A stretch of 64,000 nt of DNA from positions 25,875 to 89,874 of the forward strand of contig VZSR01000642.1 of the NCBI GenBank assembly GCA_013398615.1. The letters run 5' to 3'. How positions within the stretch are numbered: the first letter of the stretch is position 1; each line of letters opens with the position of its first letter. Source of the DNA: Brachypodius melanocephalos. Taxonomy: Eukaryota; Chordata; Aves; Passeriformes; Pycnonotidae. Under the pieces are notes generated by a model. That model was not told where the DNA came from. It saw nothing but the letters and a program-made list of their open reading frames with translations, and searched no databases. This document shows positions 1 through 10,600 of the stretch, piece by piece. Both the position numbers and the translations under genes were made by a program.

Positions 1-2734
1 CTGTAACATAGGTAAGAATTAATAAACATCTGAGTCTGAACATGAAATCCATCTCTTGAACATTTAATCCTGACTCTGACAGATAAGAAGATAACAAACC
101 CACAGGTGCCCTTCCCTCCTGCCCCAGGCTGGGCTAAAAACAGAGACAGAAGGCACTCAAGGGATGCTGCACTGAAACAATGGCTTTTTCAATCACCTTT
201 TCAAAGAAAACACAAGCACCAGCCCGGCTCTTGGTCAGCCAGGACCACCAGCAGGGAACAAGCTTTCCACTGAGCAGCCAAACAAACGAGGCCATTTGGA
301 AACGAGGCAAGTCTGACATTCCAGCCTGTGTGATGCTATGCCTGAGAGTCCACGTTTGATTTTTGCCCTGAAGCTGGACTTAACCCTCTTTTCATGGATC
401 TCCTCAAGTGCAACATCACTTCAACAAGCTGCCAGCCAGGCACGGTCTTCTAGGAACACACTGGGAGCTCCTGCCCAGGGCTAGGTTGGGTTAAATGGTA
501 CCAGATGCGCTGTCAGACACATCCAGAGGGCTGGGACCTCTCTGGTTCTTCTCCCTGCCAGAGATCAGCACCAGTGCTCAGCTTGGAGCCAAACATGCTG
601 GCAAGGGAAGAAAGGCAGCATGCTGTACACAGCTGCCCAGACAGCCTGTTTGGCCCTGGCCATGGGCCTCGTGCTGAGGATGGATGTGCAACAAGAGGCT
701 CTCTGGAGCTTCACATTTCCCTAAGGAATAGTTACTGTCTAATCAAAGTGGACAGATTTAGGAAGAGGGGTCAGATAACACTGTTGAATTGATCCCTCTC
801 ACGTCCCACACAGGGATCACCAGCGTGGGGCATGGTCAAAAGGCAGCATTTTCACCAAACACAGAACCTGAGGGTGCCAAATACACCTGGCTGCAGAGCA
901 GGCCCTCCTGCACAGCCTGCACAGCCTGCAGCTCCCACAGCTGCAAGGATGCTGCGGTTTTTAAAACACAAGTTCTTTTTGAGCTCTTTGAAGAAAAAGC
1001 TACTAAAGTCCAGGAAACATACAGGTATCACTGTTTTTTTTCTAAGATAAGAGAGTTATTTTCTGAAGTCCCCCAGCAGTGGGGTCACACAGTGCTGCCC
1101 TGTAAGTGCCGCTGCAAGCTGCTCTCACCAGACCACATGCTGACCACAGCACTGGTGTCTGCAGGATCAGGAAAAGCTCAGAAGATGACCAAGATAATCA
1201 CGGCCAAATGCCAGCATGTGCTTTTTGTTAGGGCTGACCAGTCAGGGCTCACTGTCTCTGAACAGTGACGGTTTCCTGGCTGGAGGGGGTTTTGGGCAGG
1301 TGTCCAAGTGTGCCCTGTGGGCCAAAGGACACAAAGCTCTGGCTGGGAGATGTCACTGCCTTGTCCCCAGCAGGCTGGTGAGCCTTCAGCAAGCAAAGTG
1401 AAGAAGCAGAAGAAGAGAGCACATCTCCTGCCTGCAGAAGACAGCCTGAAAGTGCTGTCACAAAGAAATGCATGTTTTCAGCTCCAGATCACAGGTGTCA
1501 GGGTGTATAAAAAAATTTTAGACCTACCAAACTGTCCTCTTTGGGGGTACAACAGCCGAGGCATCCCCAAAAGTCCTTTTTTTCTAAGGCTGATGAGCAT
1601 TTCATCTCAACCTGATGCCAGTTCACATTGTGACTTTTTTTTAAAGGAATCCTGGCTTTTTTCCCATCAGCCTGGATTTTTTCCACCAAAAAAAACCCAT
1701 TCACCCCACAAAAGCAGCTGCACCAGCACATTTACATGTTCCTTGGGAGAAATGGGGGATCAGATACTTGCTGGTTACAAATGCACTTGATCCCACAAAG
1801 CCCAAGGCTTCAGGAAAGCAGAGATTTCCCAGCCTGCTCGGCAATCCACCAGGGTTAGCAGCAAGGCTTTCAGGAGAAGATTCCTCCACTGCTCTCACCA
1901 TCCGTACCACAAATACCTGACTTGAGCAGCAGCTCTTGGGAGGAGAGAGAAAAAGTGGAGTGCCCTGGGGCCAGGGAGGTCAAAGGGGAGGGCTGGGAAG
2001 GAGAGACAGGGATCCTGGATCCTGGGGCATTTTGCAGGCCTGATCTAATCCCCACTGCTGTGAGTCAGAGTGAGGGCTTGGGAGATGCTGTCACAGCATG
2101 AAAGCAGCACCAAAGGGGGCAATGCAATGACTGAACCTGCAGCACCACCCTGCCCTCCTCCTACTTGGGAGTGCTGTCACAAGGGAGCAACAATGATAAG
2201 TTTCTGCAAACTCATGTCCTTCTGACTCTGGGAGGAGCTATGGGCAGGTAACAGCCCTGAGACTGCAGGTGGAAATGAGTCTGCATGGAAAGACCACTGT
2301 TCCCCAGGAAACTTCCTTTGGGCACTGGCACAACTCCATGACGCACTCCAGGGTGGTGCAGCTGTGCCTGGGGAGCCTCCATTGCTCCTGAGGCTGGGTC
2401 CACACTGCTGTGTCCCAAGCCAGGCTCTGTAGAAGCAGCACCTTGCCCAGAACAACCTGGCAGAACTGGGCTCCTGAGGCTCAGGGCTGCACAGCAACCC
2501 TCTGCTCAGCATCCAAGGATGACATAAGGGAGCCCTGCAAACTCAGGCAAAGACAAGCCAAGCCAGCAGCTCGCAGGAACTGTCTCACTTCCCCATTTCT
2601 GCACTCACAGCACTTTCTGAGCTGATTCAACTCAGTAACCACCAGAAAATGCTACAGGGTTCAGGGGTGCAGACATCACACCCTCTTGCCACAACACCAC
2701 AGGCTGTATGCTGGCAGGACACTGGGGTTTTCAC
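1..2734 (-). other. GALM: GALM intron 2 (5' part only)
   Basis: This stretch lies downstream of GALM exon 2 on the minus strand and begins with the donor GTGAAA at 2734-2729. I searched the minus-strand reading frames for the next expected GALM segment (a Val-Leu-Trp-Thr-Pro-like start leading to the catalytic-His region) and did not find it, so exon 3 must lie beyond position 1. The intron is therefore longer than 2.7 kb here. The DNA is non-repetitive, with short open frames that look random. I see no RNA gene or clear transposon in it. Confidence 0.8.
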
Positions 2735-2889
2735 CTTGTCAAAGCCCTTGGCTCCTCCGTGCAGGCTGTTGGGGCCGTTGTTGAGGAACAGCTGATAGTC
2801 CTTCCCGTCCAGGCTGAACCTGCCCTTGGCAATCCTGTTGGCAACACGGCCCACGACAGCACCAAAGAACGGGTGCTTCCTCGTGTAAC
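2735..2889 (-). CDS. GALM: GALM coding exon 2 (residues 66-117)
   Basis: This exon encodes residues 66-117 of galactose mutarotase (aldose 1-epimerase), the cytosolic enzyme that interconverts alpha- and beta-galactose ahead of the Leloir pathway. The translation contains GAVVGRVANRIAKGRF and NSLHGG.KGFDK, both near-identical to human GALM. Asn83-Arg84 and His109 correspond to the human sugar-binding Asn81-Arg82 and His107. The acceptor reads GGGCAG before 2889 and the donor is AAG|GTGAAA at 2735/2734. The exon is 155 bp, entering in phase 1 and leaving in phase 0, which joins exon 1 without a frame change. The catalytic His and Glu lie in later exons outside the window. Confidence 0.95.
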
Positions 2890-3359
2890 CTGCCCAGGGA
2901 AACAGCACACGGTTAAACACAACCATTGCAACATGATGGGCAATCTCCAGGAGTGCCTGTGGACTCAGAGGAGTCTCTCTCTGCCTCCCTCCAGGACTGA
3001 ATAGGTGGCTGCAGTCCCAGCTCATTAGTCGTGAGCATCTCCAATTAACACAGCCTGATGGGATTTTGTATTCTTTGCAGATTCGAAGAAAAGGCCTCTG
3101 TCACTCAGTGCCAGTCAAAGAAAGACTCAGAGCTGTCCCAACAGAGTGGCACGCTGCCACCAGTGTCCCTGTTCCACATCCAGCACAGAGCCCAGGAGAT
3201 GAAGCAGGAACTGCATGTCTTCACCCATGATTTGGGGGAAGGGGGCCTTACAAGCAGGTCACACAGTGTGGCAATAAACCAGTAAGTGCTGGTTAAATTG
3301 CCTGATTGTGGTTTTTTAAATTTTAAATTTTTTTTCCAAAGAAACATATTAAGACCCAC
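2890..3359 (-). other. GALM: GALM intron 1
   Basis: This 470-bp intron separates GALM exons 1 and 2. It has a GTGGGT donor (3359-3354) and a CAG acceptor (2892-2890) on the minus strand. It holds no recognisable repeat beyond a T/A-rich run near 3310-3340. Confidence 0.9.
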
Positions 3360-3555
3360 CTTCTAAAGTGTCAAATCCTAGGACAACATCTGAAAACTGT
3401 CCATCCCTGTCTTTTGTCTCCAGAGTGGCAATGATGCACCCAAAAGACAGGATCTCCACTCTCACGCTGTCCGACTGTAGCACGAACTTCTCCACCTCTC
3501 CGCCTCCCTCCTCCGGGGGCATCCGCCCGAACGCCTCTCTCCGCACCGTTGTCAT
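3360..3555 (-). CDS. GALM: GALM coding exon 1, galactose mutarotase N-terminus
   Basis: This exon encodes residues 1-65 and the first base of codon 66 of galactose mutarotase. The start is the ATG at 3555-3553, which gives MTTVRREAFGRMPPEEGGGE and then VEKF.LQSD..RV.I.S.GC, as in human GALM (MASVTRAVFGELPS...). The exon also carries the conserved SDVVLGF strand before the donor G|GTGGGT. It is 196 bp and ends in phase 1, which fits exon 2 exactly; together they give 117 residues, about one third of the roughly 342-residue enzyme. The bird protein has two or three extra Gly/Glu residues near position 17 compared with human. The gene runs away from HNRNPLL, the divergent arrangement also seen in mammals. 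The gene is truncated only by the window edge. Confidence 0.95.
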
Positions 3556-4010
3556 GGCTCCCTAAATCCCGGCCACCGACACCTCCGGCGGGAGCGACGC
3601 TCGGGAGGAAGAAGCAATGGCGGCGGGAGCGGAGCACTCCCAGCTCCAAAGGGCAGCCAGGACAACCCTTGACCGCCTCCCGTGCGGGGCGGAGCCGCGC
3701 CGTGCCCGGCGGAGCGGAGAGCCGAACATCCCGGGGCAGTCACCGAGGGGCAGCAGCCTCCGGGAGGTGGCCGGGGCAGCGGGAAGGACCCAGAGACAGT
3801 GGGAAGGGTGCTGGGACAGCGGGAAGGATGCCGAGGGGACAGCGGGAAGGATGCAGGGACAGCGGGAAGGATGCAGAGACAGAGAGAAGGATGCAGGGAC
3901 AGCGGGAAGGATGCCGAGGGGAGGGAGGGGGCGAGGCTGCGGGCGCTGCCGGGCCGGGCAGCGCAGCCACCACTCTCGTTCGGGGGCCGGAGCATCGCCT
4001 CCGGCAGCTC
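3490..4010. promoter_or_regulatory. GALM: GALM CpG-island promoter region
   Basis: GC content and CpG frequency rise sharply from inside GALM exon 1 to about 4010 and then fall. This is the expected position of a TATA-less promoter for the minus-strand gene. A YY1-like GCAATGGCGGC lies at about 3614-3624 on the plus strand, roughly 60 bp upstream of the GALM start codon. The transcription start itself cannot be read from sequence. The distal half of the island is occupied by a tandem repeat. Confidence 0.6.
3774..3920. repeat. GC-rich minisatellite, about 18-21 bp unit
   Basis: About seven degenerate tandem copies of a unit resembling GACAGCGGGAAGGATGCAG are present, with unit length varying between about 18 and 23 bp. 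The 3'-most units are the most uniform and the first ones carry substitutions. The array lies 220-365 bp upstream of the GALM start codon, inside the CpG island. The frames open through it encode meaningless iterated peptides (GQREGCRD-like), so it is treated as non-coding. Confidence 0.85.
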
Positions 4011-5984
4011 CTCTCCCCCACTTCCATCACACCAACACGACTTTGCCGGCCCGTTTTGACAAAATGCTGTTTTCTACCCTTGCGCCCTCCCTTAGCCTCT
4101 CCACAAGAGGCAGAGCCTGGTGATGGTGCTGTAAATCAGGCTCAGGGCATTTGCTGCCCGGGATGCTGTTATCATCCAAGCTGTGGCTCTGACCCAGCCT
4201 CCATTAAAAATCATTATCTTCTGAAATACCGACTTCTGCCTGTCTTTGCAGGTATTTTCAGTCTGCAGGGAAAACCCCGGCAACATTTAAGTAATTTATG
4301 TGTAATTTAAGTAACATTTAAGTAATTTAAGTAATGTATGTGCACATTTTTGACCTCTCTTGGCAAGGCTCAAGTGCAAGGCACAAGAGTACCTCACTGC
4401 AATTTGATATGGTTGTATTTCCATGAGGGCCCATTTTCAAAATTTGTTGGAAGAACTAATAACTCCCACCAAAAAACTTCAATCGGTCAACCAGAGGTTG
4501 CTAAATATTAATTTCCAACACAGCCACCATCTCTTGACAAGACCAACTACAAATTCCAAGCCAACAGAAACAAAAGCTCTCACCCAGGGTTGGGCAGAGA
4601 TGGTTTGGAAATCTGCATTTCTTTGTTAGTGATGGCAGTTCCTCTTTCCTCCTGCACCTTCACAACCCGTGCTCTCTATCAAAAAACAACATATGAAGCT
4701 AACATACCTTTTTTCTGCTCATCAATATCAGCTCCCATATGAGACAGGATAGGGAGCAGCCCAAATTTTGGAGTGAGGAAGGCTCCCGATGGATGGATGA
4801 GAGATCAGTCTTATTTATAACTGATTAATGGAGCGTTTTCATGTGCAGAGCATTCCCAGAAGTTCACTCCCTAGCACCTCAGCTTCCCCAACACCTCTCT
4901 CTCAATGTACTTCTCCAGACACAGGAAGCGTTTCTGCACTGCAAAGACAAGATTTCATTAAGCTGTGGGGTTTTTAACACAAGAAGAGCTGCCATTTTGA
5001 TTTACTTCTCTGATTCACACCAGAGAAGGTCCAGATCCAACTCTTTGTCTTATGTAACAGTCACAAACATTGATTTTCTCACCTCCCTTCACAAATACAA
5101 GCCCACTCGAGTACCCAGTGGCCAACTAAGGCTGTGTGGTTGCAAAAGCAACACCAGAGATAGATCTGTTTGTGAACCAGTCACACGATTTTCAAGCTAG
5201 CAGATAAACTAGAAAAGAAATCAGCTTGCACAAGCCTGAACCCTGCAGGGAACAGTAAGAACAAGGTCAGCTTCAGGATCTGAGCAAGGTATTCCAAGAG
5301 TCCTGCTCCATGACTTTGAGGATTTCTCATGGCTCACCTTTGCATGCATCCTGTCCCTCTGCCACTGGAGAATGGGAGAGGTGGACAAGGAGGAGGGCAG
5401 GATACAAGCAAGTCCCATTCAACATCTCACCACACTGGATTTTCTGTTTATTCAATCCTATTTTTAAGAAAGTGGGGGTTTGGGGCCTTGTTCACTGTGG
5501 CACTGAATTTGGCTTAGACTGATGGTCAAATGCAACCTTTCATTTTCTCCTCTTTCTTTCCAGAAGAAAACAGCAGTACTGGGCCTGAGCACACCTGGCA
5601 TTGACAGCAGGGCACTTCTACAGCTAGGGAGTGCTCAGAAGAGCTCAGTGTTCATCACTGAGACTTTGGTTTCACTTCTCTGCCCTGCAGCTCTGCACCA
5701 GCTCTCTGCTCCTTATCTGCCCTCTCTCTCTCCCTGAAAATGCAGCAGCCTTTCCCAAGCCAAAATGCAAAATGGAACAAAGCTTTATCTGCTCTATCAT
5801 GGCAGGTATAGAAAAACTGTGACATAAAGGCAGGTTATGTGCCTGGTCCCAGCTCCTCTACACCAGGCAAGATATTTCTCTTTAATACGGAAGGCAAACT
5901 GGGAAGTCAGCCTGTGAGTACTCCTGTCTTTCCCCCACCACAAAGCTGGTAAAAGGCACACTGTGAAAAATTGTAGGTTTTTCA

Positions 5985-6026
5985 GTTTTTTGGTTTGGTG
6001 GGGGTTTTTTTTGTTTTGTTTTTGTT

Positions 6027-6060
<34 letters not shown>

Positions 6061-6062
6061 TT
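5985..6062. repeat. T-rich low-complexity tract with (TTTTTG) units
   Basis: The tract contains several successive TTTTTG/TTTTG units, followed by an uninterrupted run of about 17 T. Read on the minus strand it is an A-rich tail with (CAAAAA) units. It could be the tail of an old retroposed copy, but no body of such an element is recognisable next to it. Confidence 0.8.
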
Positions 6063-8483
6063 GAGAGGGAGCCATTTAACATACAGTCAACTCCTATGAC
6101 AAAATAAAATTGTTATGAAAAAAATTACAAAGGAGAATTTATTTCCCTGGGATCAGAAGTCTGGAAATTCCAGATGCCTGCAGGGCAGCTACCATTTTGC
6201 ACAGCAGCAAGAGAAACATTAGATTTTATACATGCTTATGCTATTTTTTGTAGGAATACTTTATTTTTTCAATCTATTTTTCAAAATACTTTGCTTTTTT
6301 TTTTTTTTCCCTGATGCTTTTCTTTAATACAAAAGAAAGTAACTTTGCTTAAAAGGATACAGTCAACCAAAACTCTGTCTCTATGAGAAGATCTTTTTTT
6401 TAATTTGGTCATAAGGTACTTCTGTAATAAATGACATCACTACATTTCCTTCCTTAATTTTGTCTTTATGTTAAATCCAGCTGTGATTTTCAGTTTATTC
6501 TGGACACAGAGCAAGACTTGAGGACTCAACTGATTAAGAAAATTTTAAAGGGCAATGCAAGTTTCCAAAGGGATCTGTTATGCTCATTTGCAGGATCCCA
6601 CTCTGTTCTGGGTTACCTAGATCCATAAGCTCCATTTTCATCACAGCTGCCTTCTGCAGTGGAGCAGGAGAGTGATGTCCACGCTGCTCACCATCCTTGA
6701 GACAGGTGACATGTGTGTGTCCTGTGGGGAAACCTTGGATAATACTCCTGGACCAGGTTGCCTGGACCAGACCTCTTGTTTTGGGAAACCCAGGGTATTT
6801 ACCTTGGCACCATGAAGTGGTGCAGCTTTGCAAGCAGAGGCCAGGAGCTCTCAAACTGTTATCAGACCAGTGGCATTTTGATTTGAACGTGACAGACACT
6901 CCAAACGCTGTAACACTTAAGCAATGGCCGATGGTTACAGTTTGCTGTTGCTCAAGAAACTTCCTTGCTCAGTAAGAGCAGCAGGGCTGTGCCCAGCACT
7001 GCAGCTGGGGGTATGGTCTGTGGGGACTCCTTGCTGCACAGACACAGAAGAGAACCAGACATTGCTTCTTACACCCCCCAGCATGACAAGGCTGTAATTA
7101 AATCCCTGTTCCCAACACACTCTGTCTAAGCCCGAGGGGATGAGCTGGCACGTGAAGCCTGCAAGGAGTTGGAATCAGCCACAGAACAAAAGCAGAGACG
7201 TTCCCCCACCATTTTATTGGCTGTTTGTTGAATGTATCTCCAGCTCTGCTGGGAACTTCCCGGCAGACAAGCTTAAAATGGAGCCTCTGGGTTTTGTTTT
7301 TGCTTCATCTCTCCAGGGGCAAATCTACTGAGCCATTGATTAGGTTATTTTGGGATCATGGCACGGCACAATTGCTTGCTGTTATCCTGGCAGTCATTTC
7401 TCAGAAGCCTGTTAGGCACATTTTATAGAGCTCTTGAAAACATAGAGCTACCCCAGAACATTTCACACAGCACGTTTCTGATGTGCTTTTGTGTGCAAGT
7501 TGTTTGCGTCTCGGCAGCAGCCAAAGAGCCATTTGGATGTGTTGGTTGCTATAGTAATTACTTTTCTTGAGAAATAAAATAATAGCTTACAGCTCCTGCA
7601 GCTCGCTGCCTTGAACCAGACTCTTCCATTTTGTTTTGGAGGGGGCTGGGGACTCTCAAGCGTGCTGAGAGAGACTTTCTTCCCTATGCTTGTGCAGCTA
7701 ATTTTGAATTTAACCTTTGCAGAGGATGTGCTACAGGTCTGAAGGCTCAAAAATAAAATAAGCTTGTGAAACAATAGGACAGCTTTGCAGCTGCGGTTTC
7801 TGATGGGGTGAAGATGTGGATTTGCTTTCCACTTACTGTTACTGAAAGCTGGTAGGAGAGGGACTGAGGCTCACGCTGAGACTGGTTTTCAGTCTCAGCA
7901 TGACTGGTTTTTTTCAAAGACCCTACAAAACACAGGGTGGGGGGCTCAGAGGAGTTTCAAAAACGCCTAAGCAAGCCAAGCAGCTACGTGACAAGGAGGG
8001 CAGCTCTGCATCGTTCACCAGTTTTCTCTCTGCTGAGGTAACTGCTGTATGGATCTGCATCTCTGTTGAGGGCAAGGGAGTCTCACAGTGGACAAAACAG
8101 CCTTTCAGAGTAACCCAACAGCTGGCACACACCACCTCTCCCCTTCCATCTGCAGTCACAGAGCATTTCTGAGTGACATTTTAGACTGCAGCTCTGGATG
8201 TCTGTTTGAAAGGACAGCGTGCAGGAGCATTTCCCAGCAGCAGGACAAGCCCCACGCTCGTGGCTCTGGGAAGCTCTTTCAGTTGCTTTGGACTGACAAT
8301 CCAGGGATTTCTGTGCAGCTTGCAGCCAGATGGGCTGGCACAGCATGGCACTTCTGCATCTGCCAAGGAGGCAGAAGAGGCAAGGGCAAGTGGCACAAGA
8401 AGTGACAAGCCAAATCACCCTCCTGCATCATGAAGCAGCTACAGGTTGACTGCAGCTCAGATCTTGACTCACAGGGGTTGACC

Positions 8484-8491
8484 TATATAAG
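8484..8491 (+). promoter_or_regulatory. Isolated TATA-box-like element
   Basis: TATATAAG is preceded by GACC and followed by GC-richer sequence, which resembles a core promoter element. No coding exon or GC-box cluster follows, so any product would be non-coding. A chance match is quite possible. Confidence 0.2.
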
Positions 8492-9975
8492 GGTCCCAGC
8501 ACCAGCAACAAGTGCCAGTTTGGTTTTGCAGTCAGAGGCCAGCAAAAGGTGGGGAGGACACAGAAAAGGGGTCAGAGAAGGGAGCAGGAGGAGCTAGCAT
8601 GAAAAGCAGAGAGAAAACAAATAGGGAAAGCATTTTACCTCCCAGTGCTGTCCTATAAAATTTGCTCTCAGATGTGCACATGGCTGCATTGGCAACTGGC
8701 AGGGAGATGCCAAAGGGAGATTAGAGCATCATCTGCTGAAGGCTGTAAAGGCAAAACAGTTCCTGTGTGAGCAGCAGCTACATAGAGATGCAGGGAGGGA
8801 GGTGTTTGGGGAAACCACAGGGCAAAACTGGGCCTTCATGTCTGAGGGGGATGTGCTTGGCGTGCAGGCAGCAGGTGATAAGAACTTACTTCCCACATGC
8901 AGATGTGCACATCTGCCCCCCACCCCCCTCCCCGATTTAGGCCCGGCATCCACCCAGGTTTTGTGCCTGCACAGCTCTGCAGTTGAAGCAGTGCTGGACC
9001 AACAGAGCTCAGCAGCAGGGAGCTGCATGAGCATCCTCACTCCTCCCAGGCAATGCTGCATAAAGGACCCATGCCCACCTGTTTCTTCTGTCTGAGGCTT
9101 GAATTTAACAATACTGCTGCAACTAAAGTTGGGTTTCCTATGGCCTTTTTGTAAACCTCTCAGGCTGTTTTCTGCTTTTGTATCAGAAATTTTAGCTTCA
9201 TCTTTAGTCTTGATGGATTGTGGCGTACCAAGAACTTAAAATTGTCCCTGGAGCACAGCAGTAGAAACAATACTTAAGATGCAAAATCTGAAATGCGAAA
9301 GTGGGAAAAAAAAACAACTATCTGGCAAGATGTTTAAGGAAACAAAAAAGTAACTCAAAAGCATGTGCTTTCATATTACTCTAGTGTATTACTTGATCCT
9401 GTAGATTATTGTCAGTCTTTGAAACACACCACCTGTATTCACAGTGCCCAACACCTGCACTTTTAGCAAAGCAACAAAATTCGTTTCTTGACCCACAATG
9501 GGTCAGGTGTGGGAGAATCTTGGCTTTCCTTAAACAGGAAATCTGCAGCTGTTGTGGGGACTTTAAATCATAATTGAAAACATGATCCAACTATGAGATA
9601 CAGTCCCAAGTTACCACAAAGCAAACAGAATAGTTCAGACTGATTTAACCACAAAAATATGACACTTGATTTTTAAGTGATGGCTTAGGGGAGGACCAGG
9701 ACAGGGCTAATTCATGACTTTTGATTTCTACAGGTCTACAGAATGACTGATGAGAGTATTTCTGGATCACTAAATTTTTCTCCAATTTGGGAGCCAATTT
9801 TGTTATGAATTATTTGATATTTGGCATCTGCTATGAGCTGCTAGCGACTTACAACATGTACTTTAGGAAGCCTTGTTATATTAAGAGCAAAAGCTGCAGC
9901 TATGTTAAAAATTCAGGGAAGCTGCAAAACCTTTTTTCTACTGGAGAAACTGTGCTAGTCAAGTATTCTTGCTGA

Positions 9976-10026
<51 letters not shown>
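9976..10026. repeat. Perfect (CAT)17 microsatellite
   Basis: There are seventeen uninterrupted CAT triplets (51 bp) with no substitutions. The purity suggests a young and probably length-polymorphic locus. It lies between genes. Confidence 0.97.
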
Positions 10027-10543
10027 TTCTTCTCAGCAGCAGAAAAGACACCATAAGATGAAAAAAACCTCAGAAGTTTGCTCTCCTATATATAATTAAA
10101 ATTACTTCTCTTAATCAGCATATGGCAGGTAGTCTGTCTAAAATGTGTGGCAGCAGCTGGACAATGCATGGATGCTCCTGGAATGTGAAAAGCTGAAGTG
10201 TCACCCAAGTAAGTGTGGCAATGGCACCTTAGGGACATCTCTCATCAAGTCACTGGAGCTCTGAAGGAGCAGCAAAATGCTCCACAGCCTTTATTTGTGT
10301 AAGCAGCACTTCCTCAGGCAGGGAGGTTGTGCCAGCCGAATGAGTAGCCCTGCATAGCTCAAGTGGTGAATTTTGTTTTAATTGCACAAGAGAATGCTGA
10401 GTGCACAGACATACCTGCCATGAATTCACTGAGCCTGATCCTCCATCCACAGCAGAGCACTGTCAGCTGTGGCTGCCAGCAGCAGCCACGTCATTGTCAC
10501 AGGTTCAGACGCTGTCAGCTAGGGCAAAGCCCAAGTGGGAATG

Positions 10544-10600
10544 ATTTTATTTTATTTTATTTTATTTTATTTTATTTTATTTTATTTTATTTTATTTTAT
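10544..10600. repeat. Perfect (ATTTT)n pentanucleotide repeat
   Basis: This is 57 bp of uninterrupted ATTTT, about 11.4 copies, in intergenic DNA. No flanking retroelement is recognisable. Confidence 0.97.

Noticed and set aside
1..2734. Possible GALM exon 3
   Set aside because: No minus-strand frame here resembles the expected continuation toward the catalytic His. The open frames present are unrelated.
3549..4310. Long plus-strand open frames (up to 253 codons) across the GALM promoter
   Set aside because: They run through the CpG island and the minisatellite, giving iterated GQREGC-like peptides. They are open in several frames at once and match no family.
9976..10026. Triplet repeat read as a His, Ile or Met run in a protein
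   Set aside because: No open frame with coding character surrounds it, and it lies in intergenic DNA.
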